A stretch of DNA of 64,000 nt from Cryptomeria japonica. Its lineage: Eukaryota; Streptophyta; Pinopsida; Cupressales; Cupressaceae. Where the stretch lies: positions 628,039,240 to 628,103,239 of the forward strand of contig NC_081415.1 of NCBI RefSeq assembly GCF_030272615.1, written 5' to 3'. The notes under the pieces are model-generated. The model was not told where the DNA came from. It did not search any database and saw nothing but the letters and a program-made list of their open reading frames with translations. Both the position numbers and the translations under genes were made by a program. Within the stretch, counting starts at the first letter, position 1. Each line of letters opens with the position of its first letter. Positions 36,331 through 47,954 of the stretch are shown here, piece by piece.

Positions 36331-37121
36331 TATTGGCAAATGCACACTCCAATGAGAAATTGTAGGTGATTGAAGGTTTTCTCATTGATGGCCACCTTGC
36401 AATCACATGATACCAACAAGACAAGATACCGGCACCGGCAATGACAAACTCTACACCGGCACATAAAATACTAGCAGTGAAAGGAAGGATACCGGCACCC
36501 TGGCCGGCAGGAATTTTGTTTGAAATGTATTTTGTAATTAATTGTAAAATCATTGTAAGCTGACATGGTGAGTTGTAATACGACTCATATATGTATGAGA
36601 TCATTTTTTAATAGGAAATAATGTGTGATAGGATGCGAGATAAGCAGACCATATATGTGAATTATAGGTTAAGGGTTTATGTATGTAGCAGAGCTTAAAC
36701 CGATACTGGATCTGCAATAGCAGATGCTAATCTGAAGCAATACAAGACAGTGGATTAATATAATCCATTTTTGTAAATCAGGGTGACTTCTTTTATAATT
36801 GAGCAGTGAGCTCTAGGCACTTGGCCTTCCTGCATGTGCAGGCCCCTATTGTAAGAGTAATATTCCCTTATTGGTCAGTAAGCAAATATTGTGGGTCAGA
36901 AATCCCACTGAGGTTTTCCCCACACTTCGTTTCCTCGTTAAAATACTGTGTTTTGGTGTGCTTCTCATGTGGTTGTTGTTATTCTTGTTTACTGCATTAT
37001 TTCTTGTTTATTGGTACATAGTTTTAATATGCTTTTCATGTTTTAAGTCGAGTAAATTTACTAACTGGTTAGATACCGATTCACACCCCCCCCCCTCTTA
37101 GTATCTTTGGGAATCCTAACA
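36331..37121 (+). repeat. 3' LTR of the non-autonomous element
   Basis: 791 bp pairing with 30538-31329. It starts TATTGGCAAATG, so the tip has TA where the 5' LTR has TG, and ends AATCCTAACA. Confidence 0.92.
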
Positions 37122-37126
37122 AAACA
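37122..37126. repeat. Target-site duplication AAACA (right copy)
   Basis: Partner of 30533-30537. Confidence 0.9.
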
Positions 37127-37785
37127 ATAATGAAGGAATTCGCTAAAATTAACTTTAAGTAATGCATGTTTTTCCATCATTTTTGCAATTTCATATAAAG
37201 CTTTGTCAAACCCAATTGATCTCCCCAAATATCCCCCAAAACAACATTCGAATGCAAACAATGCGCTTTCTTGTCAACTAAAGTTCCTAACAAATCAATG
37301 CAAGGTATCGGCACCCAGGCAAAAGGAGAAATAATGGGTTCCAAAGGGGTGCTTACCGTGTCCTTCATTGGAGAAGCAATTTTGGGGTTTGAGATTACCG
37401 TGTTCTTCAAATGATTCACAAAATGTAAAGCATCTGACAGACTAACCCTAGTTCCCAAATTCACAACCTGCGCAAAAGAACGATTATCACCCCGGAGACA
37501 ACCCCATTTTGACTTCGAAATGTACTGTTGGCGAGACCACATGCCCTGAGAGTGCAGACGACGGTATGATGATGTAGGAAGCTGGCGTCGAGAGGAGATG
37601 CCCTAACTGCGAAAGAAACCCTAAAAATATTGTGAAACCAGTCGATACCACCCCTTCCGCCCCGCTTTGATAATGTGGCATGCTTTGTCTTCCCAGCGAC
37701 CTCCTGTGAAAACCGAGTGAGGGGTATGCGGCGGATCTTCCCAAGCGACATCTGCCCACAAACCCAACCAACGGTTGTCCTCCAT
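37127..37785 (-). pseudogene. LINE-B ORF1, 5' part
   Basis: This is the N-terminal part of ORF1, starting at the ATG at 37783-37785 (MEDNRWLGLWADVAWEDPP), only about 34 bases inside the LINE 5' end. It contains several stops and at least one frame change before the nested insertion. I recognise no domain in it; the DUF4283-like part lies beyond the insertion. Confidence 0.7.
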
Positions 37786-37819
37786 AACCCGCAAAAATTT
37801 GCAGACCAATACTATTTAG

Positions 37820-37837
37820 ATAAAATTAAGGCATTTT
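37820..37837. repeat. 18-bp target-site duplication of LINE-B (5' side)
   Basis: Identical to 23163-23180. It marks the 5' end of LINE-B. Confidence 0.92.
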
Positions 37838-39247
37838 AAAATAGCTTAATATTTTTTAATTAAAATTATTTTCTTTTAACCTTTTTAAATTTTTATAATT
37901 AACATAAAAGTTCTTTTTGACCTTTTTAAATTAATCATCATATGTTATTTTTGAATTTTTTATAACTCAACTAAAATAGAAAAATCACATCTATATGATA
38001 AATTAGAAACTTTTAATAATAAATATTTTTATATCTTAAATATATTTAGTATTTTAAAAAAAATTGTATATTTAAGTTTGAATTTAGAAAAATTATATTT
38101 TTATGATAAAAATTTAGAAACATAGAAATTTATCTTTTCAAATTGAAAATTAAGATTCTTTCATTTTTGTTTTTTATCTTTCTAAATTGGAAATTAGGTT
38201 ATTTCTTATCTTTTTAATCTTTCTATGTCTATGCAAAATTCTATTCATGAATGCACATGCTCTTAAAATTCCCTTTTGATTTATATGTGTAAAAAGGATT
38301 AATAAATTTATATTGTGAATGCATTAATAGAAACTAACTGAATATAGTATCTTTTTAATTGTGAAATTGAGAAAAATTAGAATTTAATCTAGCATTTCTA
38401 TTCTATTTTTCCTTTTTTTTAATGCAAATCACTTGAAGAAAAATAGAAATATATTTCATTTTTATTCTACTATTCCTTTTTTTTTTGCATGCAAAATCAA
38501 TTGAATTGTAAAATTAAAATACATTCTATTTATTTAAATCTTTGAATGCTAAATTTAAAAAAAAAAATTAGATATAAATAGAATCTTTCTAAAAAAAATT
38601 AGATATTATATTTTTCTTTTTGAATGCAAATCATTTCTAAGTTCTCAAATTAAAATATTTTTTATTTTTATTTTAAATTAAATGAATAATCAATCAATTT
38701 TACAATAAATTTAAATATAGATCTAAACTTGAATCAAACCTTTGTATATTTTTGTCTAGAAAAGATAACAACAAATGCCTATGTAAATCTATTTGAAAAA
38801 TATTGGAAAAAGTTACACAATTTTTTTTTCCATCTTTCACACATTTAGGTAAGAGAAGTCAAGTTTACAAATCCTTGTGATGGAACCTTTCTTCTAGAAA
38901 TAATGTAAAAAAATACATATCGAAATCCTTTATTTATTAAATTCAAATCATTGCAGTTCTCATTTACAAGATGGCTTATGCAAATTTAACAAATAAGGGG
39001 TTCTTTTTTCAAACAAAGAAACACTATTGAAAGAGCAGTTTCAAAGTATTCATGTAGTAACAGAAGATATGAATCAACTTGAAGGAAGGATCTACCTTGA
39101 ATGATTGCTAAGGTACACCATGGAGGAAGTTTTGTAAATTTGAAGATAATAAAGGAAGCATGAAATCAGAGTTTGAAGAAATAAAGTGAAACATGAATAG
39201 CTTTGAACCATATCAGATTAAAATTTATGCAGAAATTTTGCCACATT
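37838..39247. other. AT-rich sequence, no gene seen
   Basis: Very AT-rich, with many A and T runs. No open frame, no repeat pairing with other parts of the window, and no RNA gene recognised. Confidence 0.5.
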
Positions 39248-39313
39248 TCACTTTTCATCATTGATGTTACTAAGAAACTGTGAGCAATTGTCACCGAAAG
39301 CTTCAACTATTCT
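39248..39313 (-). other. Possible terminal exon of an unidentified gene
   Basis: The minus strand has an acceptor-like CGTTTGCAG followed by 21 codons (RIVEAFGDNCSQFLSNIND and two more) and a TGA at 39248-39250. The codon choice and composition look coding against very AT-rich surroundings. A donor-like AAG/GTGAGT on the same strand near 40186-40194, after an open stretch to about 40288, could belong to an upstream exon, but its phase does not join this one without a stop. I recognise no protein. Confidence 0.25.
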
Positions 39314-42003
39314 CTGCAAACGAAAAAATGGGTCAGGATTGTTGCTTGAACATGCCTAAATATGACATGTGACCCTAATTTTTATCTTGTCATTGAAGAT
39401 TACTCATATTATCTTCATATAAATAAATTACAACTTTTAGTTAAGGAAATCATTAAGATAAAGTACTAAGCACTTGTTGGAGGAGGGATACCCGATTTCA
39501 GCCAAAACTCCCTGATTATGCTCACAGATTAAGCACCAGGAAAGCTTACAAAATAGATATAGTAATCAAAGCCTAAAATAAATAGCTTCAAAGCAGAGGC
39601 ATAAAAATTAAACTGTTTCCAATATTTGAAACCATAAAAAACACAACTGCCTATGTAACCTATAAATTGTTATCAGCAAGCACTAAATAAACAAAATCCA
39701 ACGAAGCTAGGTAAGAATTTTTTATATAAATAATATAATCTAATTATATTCATCCTGAATGTTGTAATTTATTCTATTTTCATTTTTGGGCAGAAACAGA
39801 AATGGCTTGCAGAAATAATAAAATGCACAAAGGTAGTAGCAAAATCACATCACATATTGCTTTAAGGACAGATCACTGTAAAATCTAATATTTTACAGAC
39901 AAAAGAAGAAAAACCGTGGTCTGTAGTGTTAAAAATAATACGACGCCAATCTTATCAATGTAGCCTTATTTCGATTTGCATCAGAATGCAAACAAATTAC
40001 TCTTAGAATACATAAAATGCAATGAAAATAAATTACTCTCAGAATACATAGGAATTGGTTTCTGAATATATTATGTTTTTTTTATTTGCAGAATGATCAC
40101 CTGTTTTGGATCTACTCTCCAAAGTTTTGGACAACAAATCTTAATACAAGGAAGAAATGGGGTGAAGAATTTTACTCACCTTAACCCATGCTTGCAATGA
40201 GTATTGCAGATGCAGTCAAATTTCAATCTGTCAAAATGCAACGAATAAGATGGCCTCAGATTGCGTGTATGCTCTCTTTGAATACACTGCAAATGTTGTT
40301 AATAAACTTTCAAATAATCCACATGCAAAATCTAGTTTATTTTAAATTATAATATTTTAGGTTTAGTTTATAAATAAAAAATATATATTCTTAAGTATAT
40401 AAAAATTATGTTTATTAATACATGTTCTATAAAAATATTTACATATATTTTAAATTAATTAATAATAGAACTCTTTCCTTTTTTTTCTATGCATTGTCTT
40501 TTTAACTTTATCTTCTTTGTTTATTTATTTATTTTTATTTTTATTATTTTAAAAATTATTTAAACTCTTAGATCAAAACTACAACCACTTTTCTATACTT
40601 GAAATGATTTAAAAAGCACATCTTATTCTAATTAAAACATAACATTTTTCTTTCTAAATAATTTGATAATCAATTAAAATTAATCCAAAAAATAGGAATT
40701 AGATTAAAATTAAATTAGGGAAACAATTGGGTTATGACACTCACGTTAGAATCATATTGTTTACCGGTTATTGCAATTTGCATGCATTATAGTCATGTTT
40801 TAATTCATTATTTCTTAGGTCCTAATTTGATGGCGCCACAACCTTTGTAAATCCCCATGTGTATATTTGTTTCATTGTTGATATTTCTTTCGTATTGGTG
40901 GGTGCTTTCTTTAAATTCAATGACTCAATGATTGGTCTTATGATCGTTTCAATGCCAAGCTTCAACTCATTGTTGGGAGCCATTTTGCAATTCAACGACT
41001 TAGTGATTCCTTCGCCATCAAAGATAGGGTGGGTCTTGCATCAAGGGAGTTGGTTTGTATAGTTGAGAGGGCTTTGCACCTATCAACAACTCAACAATAA
41101 AGGATGCAAAAAAATTATGGTGGGACCATTCAAGAAAGATTTGATTGTAGTGGCGTGGCTTACAAATGTCTTTGTCAGACTATCTGGGCCCAGTATTAAC
41201 AACATTTCAATGTATCGTTGCCCTAGGGAAAATTGTTTTCTTCAATGATCCAATGACCAAGGAAGGGATGTGACGTGGAGTACACGTGGATTTCAATGTG
41301 GTGTCATCGGAGGCTTGTATGTATCGTTAGGATTTGTTTCAAGGACTAGAAACCCGACAGTGGTTGGCCCGGGAGGATAAATAATGCGCGCAGTAATTTG
41401 ACTTAATAGAAAGCTATCATTGGAAGTCATTCTGAAACTCAACAACTCAATAATTTAGCATGAGCACTGAGGGGGAGAACTTATCATTGGGTTGCCTTCT
41501 CAACCCCCAATGACTTAACGACCTATCAAGATGAAGATGGTCATATTGGTAGCGATATTCAAAATTTGTTGATAATCGTTGATTCCTTTTGATCAATGGT
41601 GAAAATTTAAATTGGCTAGCTACTCCTCTGACAATGATGATACTCACACAAACAAGTATTGATGAGCAAAGTTGTGTGAAATCAATTAGATAACATATCT
41701 AGTTGAGATCTTGAGTACCTCAAAGACTTATATGCACATCTATGAGAGAGTGAGAACAAATTGTAAAAGCATCTAGAGTCAAAGAAAACTAGCTTTCACG
41801 AAGTTTCAGATTTGATCAAGGTGTTGTTGAGATAAGTACATGGGCTTATACATGTCTTTTTCTATAGCCTCTGCTGAAAGAAAGTGGTGTATTACTATCT
41901 AGGATTTGGTGATTGTTCTTTGTTGTGGTGATTAAATTTGAAAGAAAGGAATTTGTATATGGCATTGTTGAAATTAGATTGTTCTAAGAAAACTTATCAA
42001 AAG
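39314..42003. other. Mostly AT-rich sequence, no clear gene
   Basis: Only short open frames. From about 40915 to 41520 a phrase of the type CAACTCAACGACTCAATGAT recurs loosely at least six times on the plus strand. The rest shows no structure that I recognise. Confidence 0.45.
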
Positions 42004-45000
42004 ATGGCTAGCTCTTCTAAAACCCCTACTCTCACAAAACCTAAGAGACAAAAGAAGGAATCTAGGGCTATTAATTAGGATCTAATTGATCAATTGCATA
42101 ATTTCACTATAAGACCCAAGCACTCTCAAGAAATGAACCCTAATGCAGAGTGATTAGAGGATAGACAAAGGGATTTAAAGGATGTTTGGACTTTGTAATG
42201 AGGATATGATATTTTCAAGTACCATTATAAGAAAATGTATAGGGATGGGCCAATCTCTAACTCCTGGAGAATGAATTTGGCAAAATTGATATTCCCTAAT
42301 GTGTTTGTGAATGTGGATTTGATCAAGGCCCTAGCCAAGAGTTACAACCCTAGCAAAAGCAAAATTTATTCTGCAGATGGGTCTAAACTTGTTCCCATAA
42401 CTAGGGACCACATCTGCAAGGTGTTTGGTTTGGAAATAAGTATAGAACTGAAGCTTGATCTAGAAGCTATTAGAAATTAATATAAAAGATTAGAAAATGA
42501 CTATAAGAGGTGGAGTTCAACATAGGCACAAGGACAATGGGAAATTATGGGTATTTTCTAATAATGAACAACCACCATTCTCAATGAAACTATATCATGA
42601 ATATTTTGAATACAATTACTATTGTTTGTGCCAAGTATTGGGTTTTGTCTCCTGCATTGGTATGGATGTGATCCCAATGATATTGGTTGAAAAATACAAA
42701 TTTATGATGCAAGGCCATATGATTATGTACATTTTCTCATTGAAGAAATCAATCAAAGTCTGAATTCCATCAAAGGAAGCAATGACATTATTGTTTTCAA
42801 ACACTATTTGGTGTTGATGCATCTAATTTTTGTTGAGGTCGAGAGAAAGGGATATGGAAACCTCCATTGAAAATAAAGGATTGGGATGAACATGGGAATT
42901 TGTGTAATGTTCAAATGTAGACCTCCATATGGGATGACAGATGTGATAGATCGCACTATTCGCATTTTGAAGATTTTTTTGTGAAAGAGGTATATATGGA
43001 ACTTGGCCATGTTTTGGATTATAGTTTGTCATCTACAATTTAGAACTTTTTGAAACCTCAAGACAAGGAGACAAGGTTGAGCATTGGCCATAACTAGGGA
43101 GACTAGTATTCCTTTTAAAATTGCACCAAAACTAGAGTTTATGGTTTTGAAGGAGCCCCTTACTTGCTACCCCAGATAGTTTCTAATAGGGTTGCTTACC
43201 TAGAAATTGTCAGACAAATGTTTGCATCTCACCATATGCACCTCAAATATTTCAACAAGCAATCCCTTCTACCAGCTACACTAAATTTTGGGGATTTGAG
43301 GATTACTTCTTTTGGTAGATATTCCCTCGTTGACAAAAAAATTGAATATTATCATGTATGTCATTTGGTAAGCCAAGGGAAGGATTTGACCCTAAAGGCT
43401 TTATTAATAAAATAAATACTACATACAGATTGGGTAGTTACCATCACAAATGTTTCATGCATGATGATTTGGTTAGGAATCAGGAGGAAAGTCATGCTAC
43501 TTAGATAATAGATACATATAATAGAATTATGGAAGAAAGAGGATGGAAAATGAGGAAGGATCTTGCATACAAAGGGGCCTTTATTGAAGAAAAGGATCCT
43601 ATGGAGAAGGCTCAAAGAATGCTCCAATATGAGCAAGAACTAGCTCGTTCTGTGCCACCACATTTTTTCATAGGGGTAGGGGAATTCTCCTAAGAACATG
43701 ATGTGTAACAAATGGAGATGGAGGGCATTCCTTCTATTAGCCATATTTCTCCTCAGCCCATCCCTGAAATTGTTTTTTCAATTGATGTTAATGACTTAGA
43801 GGAGGAAGCAGGTGATGATGATATGGAGCATATTGAGAAGCCTATTATTAAGAATTATGATCCCCCTAAAGATAGGGAGGTGATTGAAATAGAGCCATCA
43901 GATCAATTATATGATGATGTGAGACATCTTACAAGCCAAAAATTTATTTTTGATGATGCTTTTATTGGTTCTAATAAATTCATAACATTTCTTCTTGATT
44001 TCAAGGGTAAACAAATAAGAGAAATTTTTAAGAATATTACATCAGACATTATTTCAAAGCTCAATAAGAAACTATGGAATGAAGTGGCTGAAAAATGAAA
44101 ATATGATTGCAGAAAAGGGAAGAAAGTTGCTAGAAGAATTTGGCGTAATGATTCTTCTAGGGTGGGACATCGTGTCTACTTTGGTTTTTGATAATTTAAG
44201 GGAAAATCAAAATTTGAATGTGAAGATGAGTGTTGAAGCAACAGATAATATTTATGCAGGATCAAGATTCAATCCCGATGACATGTCTCTGACTATTTGG
44301 TCTTTATATCTACCTGAAAGGAGGCCATTAACCATTGAAGACCCATGAAAAATATATGGATAACTCATGGTCCATAGGATTGAAGACACCGACCTTATTC
44401 AGGTAGCAGACTTGACAATTCATCTGGACAAGTTCACGAAAGATCACATAGAGAAGTTAGTCAGAGAAAATAGAAGATATATAAATGAAAATGACTAGGT
44501 AAGACAAGAGAATACAAGTCTAAGGGATAGATTAGTGTCCATGCCTAGCACTTCTGAGTAGGCCATTGAGTACTCAGATAAAGAGGAGTTGATTGAAGTC
44601 ACTACTGAGAGAACTCAGAACTCATTGGAGAGAGGTGGTAGAGAAGTCCCAGGAAAAAGTAAATCAATTAATCGCAGAGTTGAAAATTTTCAAATACAAT
44701 ATGGCTTTGAGCTTGGTGAGTAAGATATTTGAAAGGATGATTTCATAGGCTAAAATTTTTTGGGCCATATATATGTTAGAAAGCATAATGCTTTGAAGGA
44801 GCATAACAAGTTGCATGGAAAATTGTAGTTTGTGAAAGATAAAAATATTAAAGATTGAAATCAATAAATGAATGGATACAAAAGCATGAAGTGGATCATA
44901 AGGATCTTGTTAAGGATCTAAGAGAATATGACTAGATGTAGGCTATACCTCCCCCATCTTTCTTTAAACAAGATGAGAGTCTCAAAAAGCAAGAGTGGAA

Positions 45001-45115
45001 GGATGACTTGGCGTAGATGTTAGCTCAGGCATTGGATTTTATAAATGATAAAGAAAACATTACAAAAAACATAAATATTCAGTTGGAAAGGATGTTTCAC
45101 TATATTTTGGAATGA
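42004..45115 (+). pseudogene. Decayed ORF related in plan to ORF2 of the 30538-37121 element
   Basis: It starts at an ATG with MASSSKTPTLTKP, the same first five residues as ORF2 at 32807, and ends near a TGA at 45113-45115. It is broken into pieces in all three frames (for example 42235-42480, 42497-42763, 43164-43415, 43712-44098 and 44079-44348). The N-terminal part contains YSADGSKLVPITRDHICKVF, which recalls the ITKEAV-VTGL segment of ORF2. The middle is acidic and the end is coiled-coil-like. I could not find LTRs, a PBS or a polypurine tract around it. It is probably the coding body of an older element of the same type, but could be a decayed gene family member. Product unknown. Confidence 0.5.
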
Positions 45116-46255
45116 AGGATCTCAATGACTTAGGTGTTATGTATTGTAATCAGGTGTATATTGACCACTTGTCATAATTAAACTTGTTCTTTGCTTGGTC
45201 TACTTAAAGAATAGACGCAGATGGATGTATTACTCAACAATAATAGCGCCTTGCCAGACCTAGAGATATGGGTATCTATCAAAACACGAAGGAGAAATGA
45301 GCATCAACAATGTGCATCTATCACCATGAATATTCTATTTGTTCTTTGTTCAAACTACCTTTTATGTAATTGTAAAATTATGTTGATTATCTAAACTAAT
45401 TTTGACTCTTTGAAATTGTTGATTGGCACTCAAGAGTTACTTTGTTTGTTTTCAGTTAAAGGGAGTAGTTAGAAAGTTTTGTAATCAAAAGGATGTGAAT
45501 AGTTTGAAGGGATCCTTAGTTTTATATAAGAATGAAACCAAGCCCATGTAGGAAAGGTTAGGAGTTTTGCGGGTAGGGTAACTTGTATAAAGTTTTGATA
45601 CACCAATAGAGAATGAGTAGTAATTTAGTGTTCTGACTATGGTCTCAATTGTTTGTTGAATTTAATGAATAAATATAATTGAATTATCTCCAAATTTTAT
45701 TTCTCTCTATCATATGAATCTAAATATCAACAATATTTTGGTTTGTCATTGCACTCTTATTCTTCTATGTAATTTGTTTAGTGGGTTTTCTCAAGGATAA
45801 ATAAAATTCTATTAAATAGATTGTTGTGGTTTGGAGGAATATATAAGGATCAATAAGTAGGGTTTTATGGTTGATTTATTTGCATGTTTATGTAAGGCAT
45901 AAAAATTTAAGTGCCAACAAGTTCGAATTTCAACCATTGGATGAACATGTAACATTTTTAGAGTTTCACTATGTTGCCCTAGATCAAGGCGTTGATCAGA
46001 TTTTTCTCCAAAATAACTATTAAATCAATTAATATATTTATATTTCAGTTCTAGGATTTAGTTTTATTTTTTCAGTTTTTTGATTCACCCCATGCCAATG
46101 TATAGTAAAAAATAAGAAGATATTTGTTGAAGATTTCAATTAAACAAACCTCTGAAATTGTGTGTGAGGTTTCATCTGCTAAAACAACATTGACAAATAT
46201 TAAAATATGTCTAATTGATGATAATTATGGTTTATCCACCAAGGTTTTGCAAAGC
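45116..46255. other. Non-coding stretch, possibly 3' region of the decayed ORF
   Basis: AT-rich, with AATAAA-type words near 45668 that could be polyadenylation signals. No frame and no repeat recognised. Confidence 0.4.
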
Positions 46256-46639
46256 CTAAAGTGTAGGGGATTCCAACTTTATAGGTTGAATCCTATTCAT
46301 TGACCAAATCCAATATTGAACCAAGCATAAGATCTTGCATATCTTTAGGGTTTGAAAATGTGTTGATTTGGGAACCATCAGATTGCTTAGAATTGTCAAT
46401 GTCATGACACATCGAGTGATATTTCTTACTTTTGTATGTGAGGTAGAACCCACACTCTCATACACACTTATTAGATTGTTTGCAATAGATTTATTACCTA
46501 AATCATCCAGTGTTCTTAACCCATGAATCTTCATGGTAGGATTAAATTTTAGTTGACTCACCATTTCAACAAATAGTTGAGATCTTCTAGTCTTATTTAA
46601 ACAAAAAGCTCGTAATAAATATTTGAATCCTAGAAACAT
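46256..46639 (-). pseudogene. Possible PPR-like remnant
   Basis: A minus-strand frame of 127 codons contains LFVEMVSQLKFNPTMK and NLISVYESVGS, which recall the helix pairs of plant pentatricopeptide-repeat proteins, RNA-binding proteins of organelles. The spacing between the pieces is irregular, so it would be a decayed fragment. The resemblance is by eye and weak. It could be an ordinary chance frame. Confidence 0.25.
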
Positions 46640-47019
46640 GAAAACATTACCTCATACAATAAAATTTGGTCTAAAAACTTTAATTTTTTTCTATGTTTTC
46701 AAACAAACAAAATGGTGGTGGAAAGGTGATGAAATATGCAAAATGTGCTTGTACAAGATGTCAACACCAAGAAAAAGTATTTCTTTATCAAATAATCAAT
46801 ATAAAATTAAAGAATGTGGTACTAAATCTTGGGTAAAATGCCCATTTTACCATTCTTAGTATGGATGGTTTGAGGAATGCCAAATTTGACATTCGCTAGA
46901 TACTTGCATTGGGATTTTTCAACCATTAACAAATCAAGAATGAGAGAGAAAGAGTGAATAGTGAGAGAAACACAAACAAAGACCCTCACCCAAATCCCTT
47001 ACCATCAATAAAAAATGAT
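46640..47019. other. Non-coding stretch
   Basis: AT-rich, no gene or repeat recognised. It leads into telomere-like words. Confidence 0.4.
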
Positions 47020-47275
47020 GGAGTCTATACTAATACCCTCAATTTGTAAACTGAATACCCTTAACGCTACACATCAAACCTAGATACCTTATACCATCAA
47101 CCCTAAACCCTACACCCTCAACCATACTTCGAATACCCTCAACCTTGTAATCAATAATCCTAACCTAAAATTATACACCCTATACCCTAAGCCCTATACT
47201 AATACCCTCAACCCTTTAACCCTATACCAATACCCTAAACCATTTATCCTACACCCTATATCCTATGTACCTAGA
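47020..47275 (-). repeat. Degenerate telomere-like patch (CCCTAAA type)
   Basis: The plus strand is rich in ATACCCTCAACCCTA and CCCTAAACCCTA words, so the G-rich strand is minus, opposite to the array at 18507-23070. Smaller patches recur at 48485-48535 and 49225-49285 within the purine-rich block. Confidence 0.75.
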
Positions 47276-47864
47276 TGGGAAGAGAGAGGGGTGAGACAGA
47301 TAGAGGGGGATAGAGAGAGGTGAGTAATAAGATTTGGATGAAGAAGTAAAGAGGCGGGGAGAGCTCGAGAGGGAGAGGCCTAGATGAGAGAGATAGAGGG
47401 GGGGGACAACAAGGGAGGGGAAGGGAGGGGAGAGAGAGAGAGGGAGATAGAGATAGAGATAGAGAGATTGGGGTAATGAGGGAGGGGGATATAGAGAGGG
47501 AGAGAGGGGAAATGGGAGGAAGAGACCTAGAGAGGGGATGGAGGGAGAAGATGACAAACAAGAGAGAAAATATAAAGAGGGGGAGAAGAATAAATAGAGG
47601 GATATGTAGACATGCAAGGAGTAAGAGACCTAGGGAAACAAAATGGAGAGAGAGGGGGGGTGGGAGGGATGGTAACTAGAGGTAGTCATGGAGAGAATGG
47701 AGAGAGAGGAGAGAGAAAAAATAAGAGAGGGAGATAGAAGAAGAGAGAGAGGTGGAAAGGAAAGGATATAGATGAGGGTAAGGAGGGGTACGGAAGAGGA
47801 GAGGGATAATGAGGGAGGGAGAGGTGGATAGGTAATAATTGAGAAGCCTAGAGAGGGTAGATGT

Positions 47865-47904
<40 letters not shown>

Positions 47905-47908
47905 TTTC

Positions 47909-47954
<46 letters not shown>

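Larger units (their letters stand above)
30538..37121 (+). mobile_element. Non-autonomous copia-related LTR element with a large unknown ORF
   Basis: This 6584-bp element has LTRs of 792 and 791 bp, a methionine-tRNA PBS and a polypurine tract, so it is structurally complete. The 5-bp duplication AAACA places it inside ORF1 of LINE-B. Its interior has no protease, integrase, reverse transcriptase or RNase H in any frame. It carries a coiled-coil plus zinc-knuckle ORF (31401-32501) and a long ORF (32807-36109). The PBS, the repeated AAAGGGGGAG tracts and the LTR tip TTGGCAAATG resemble the copia element at 1537-8987, so a Sirevirus-type partner probably mobilised it. The LTRs differ at about 20 of the first 200 aligned bases by eye, so it is old. 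Confidence 0.88.
23181..37819 (-). mobile_element. L1-type LINE (LINE-B), interrupted by a nested LTR element
   Basis: The element runs on the minus strand from 37819 to the poly(A) tail at about 23177-23187, bounded by an 18-bp duplication. Without the nested insertion (30538-37121) it is about 8050 bp. It has a very short 5' UTR of about 34 bases, ORF1, ORF2 and a 3' UTR of about 1.5 kb. The start directly after the duplication and the ORF1 ATG close behind suggest a nearly full-length copy. Its coding frames are broken by stops. Confidence 0.92.

Noticed and set aside
36311-37101. Short frames in the LTRs at 30538-31329 and 36331-37121
   Set aside because: Both LTRs give similar short frames by duplication; no coding evidence.
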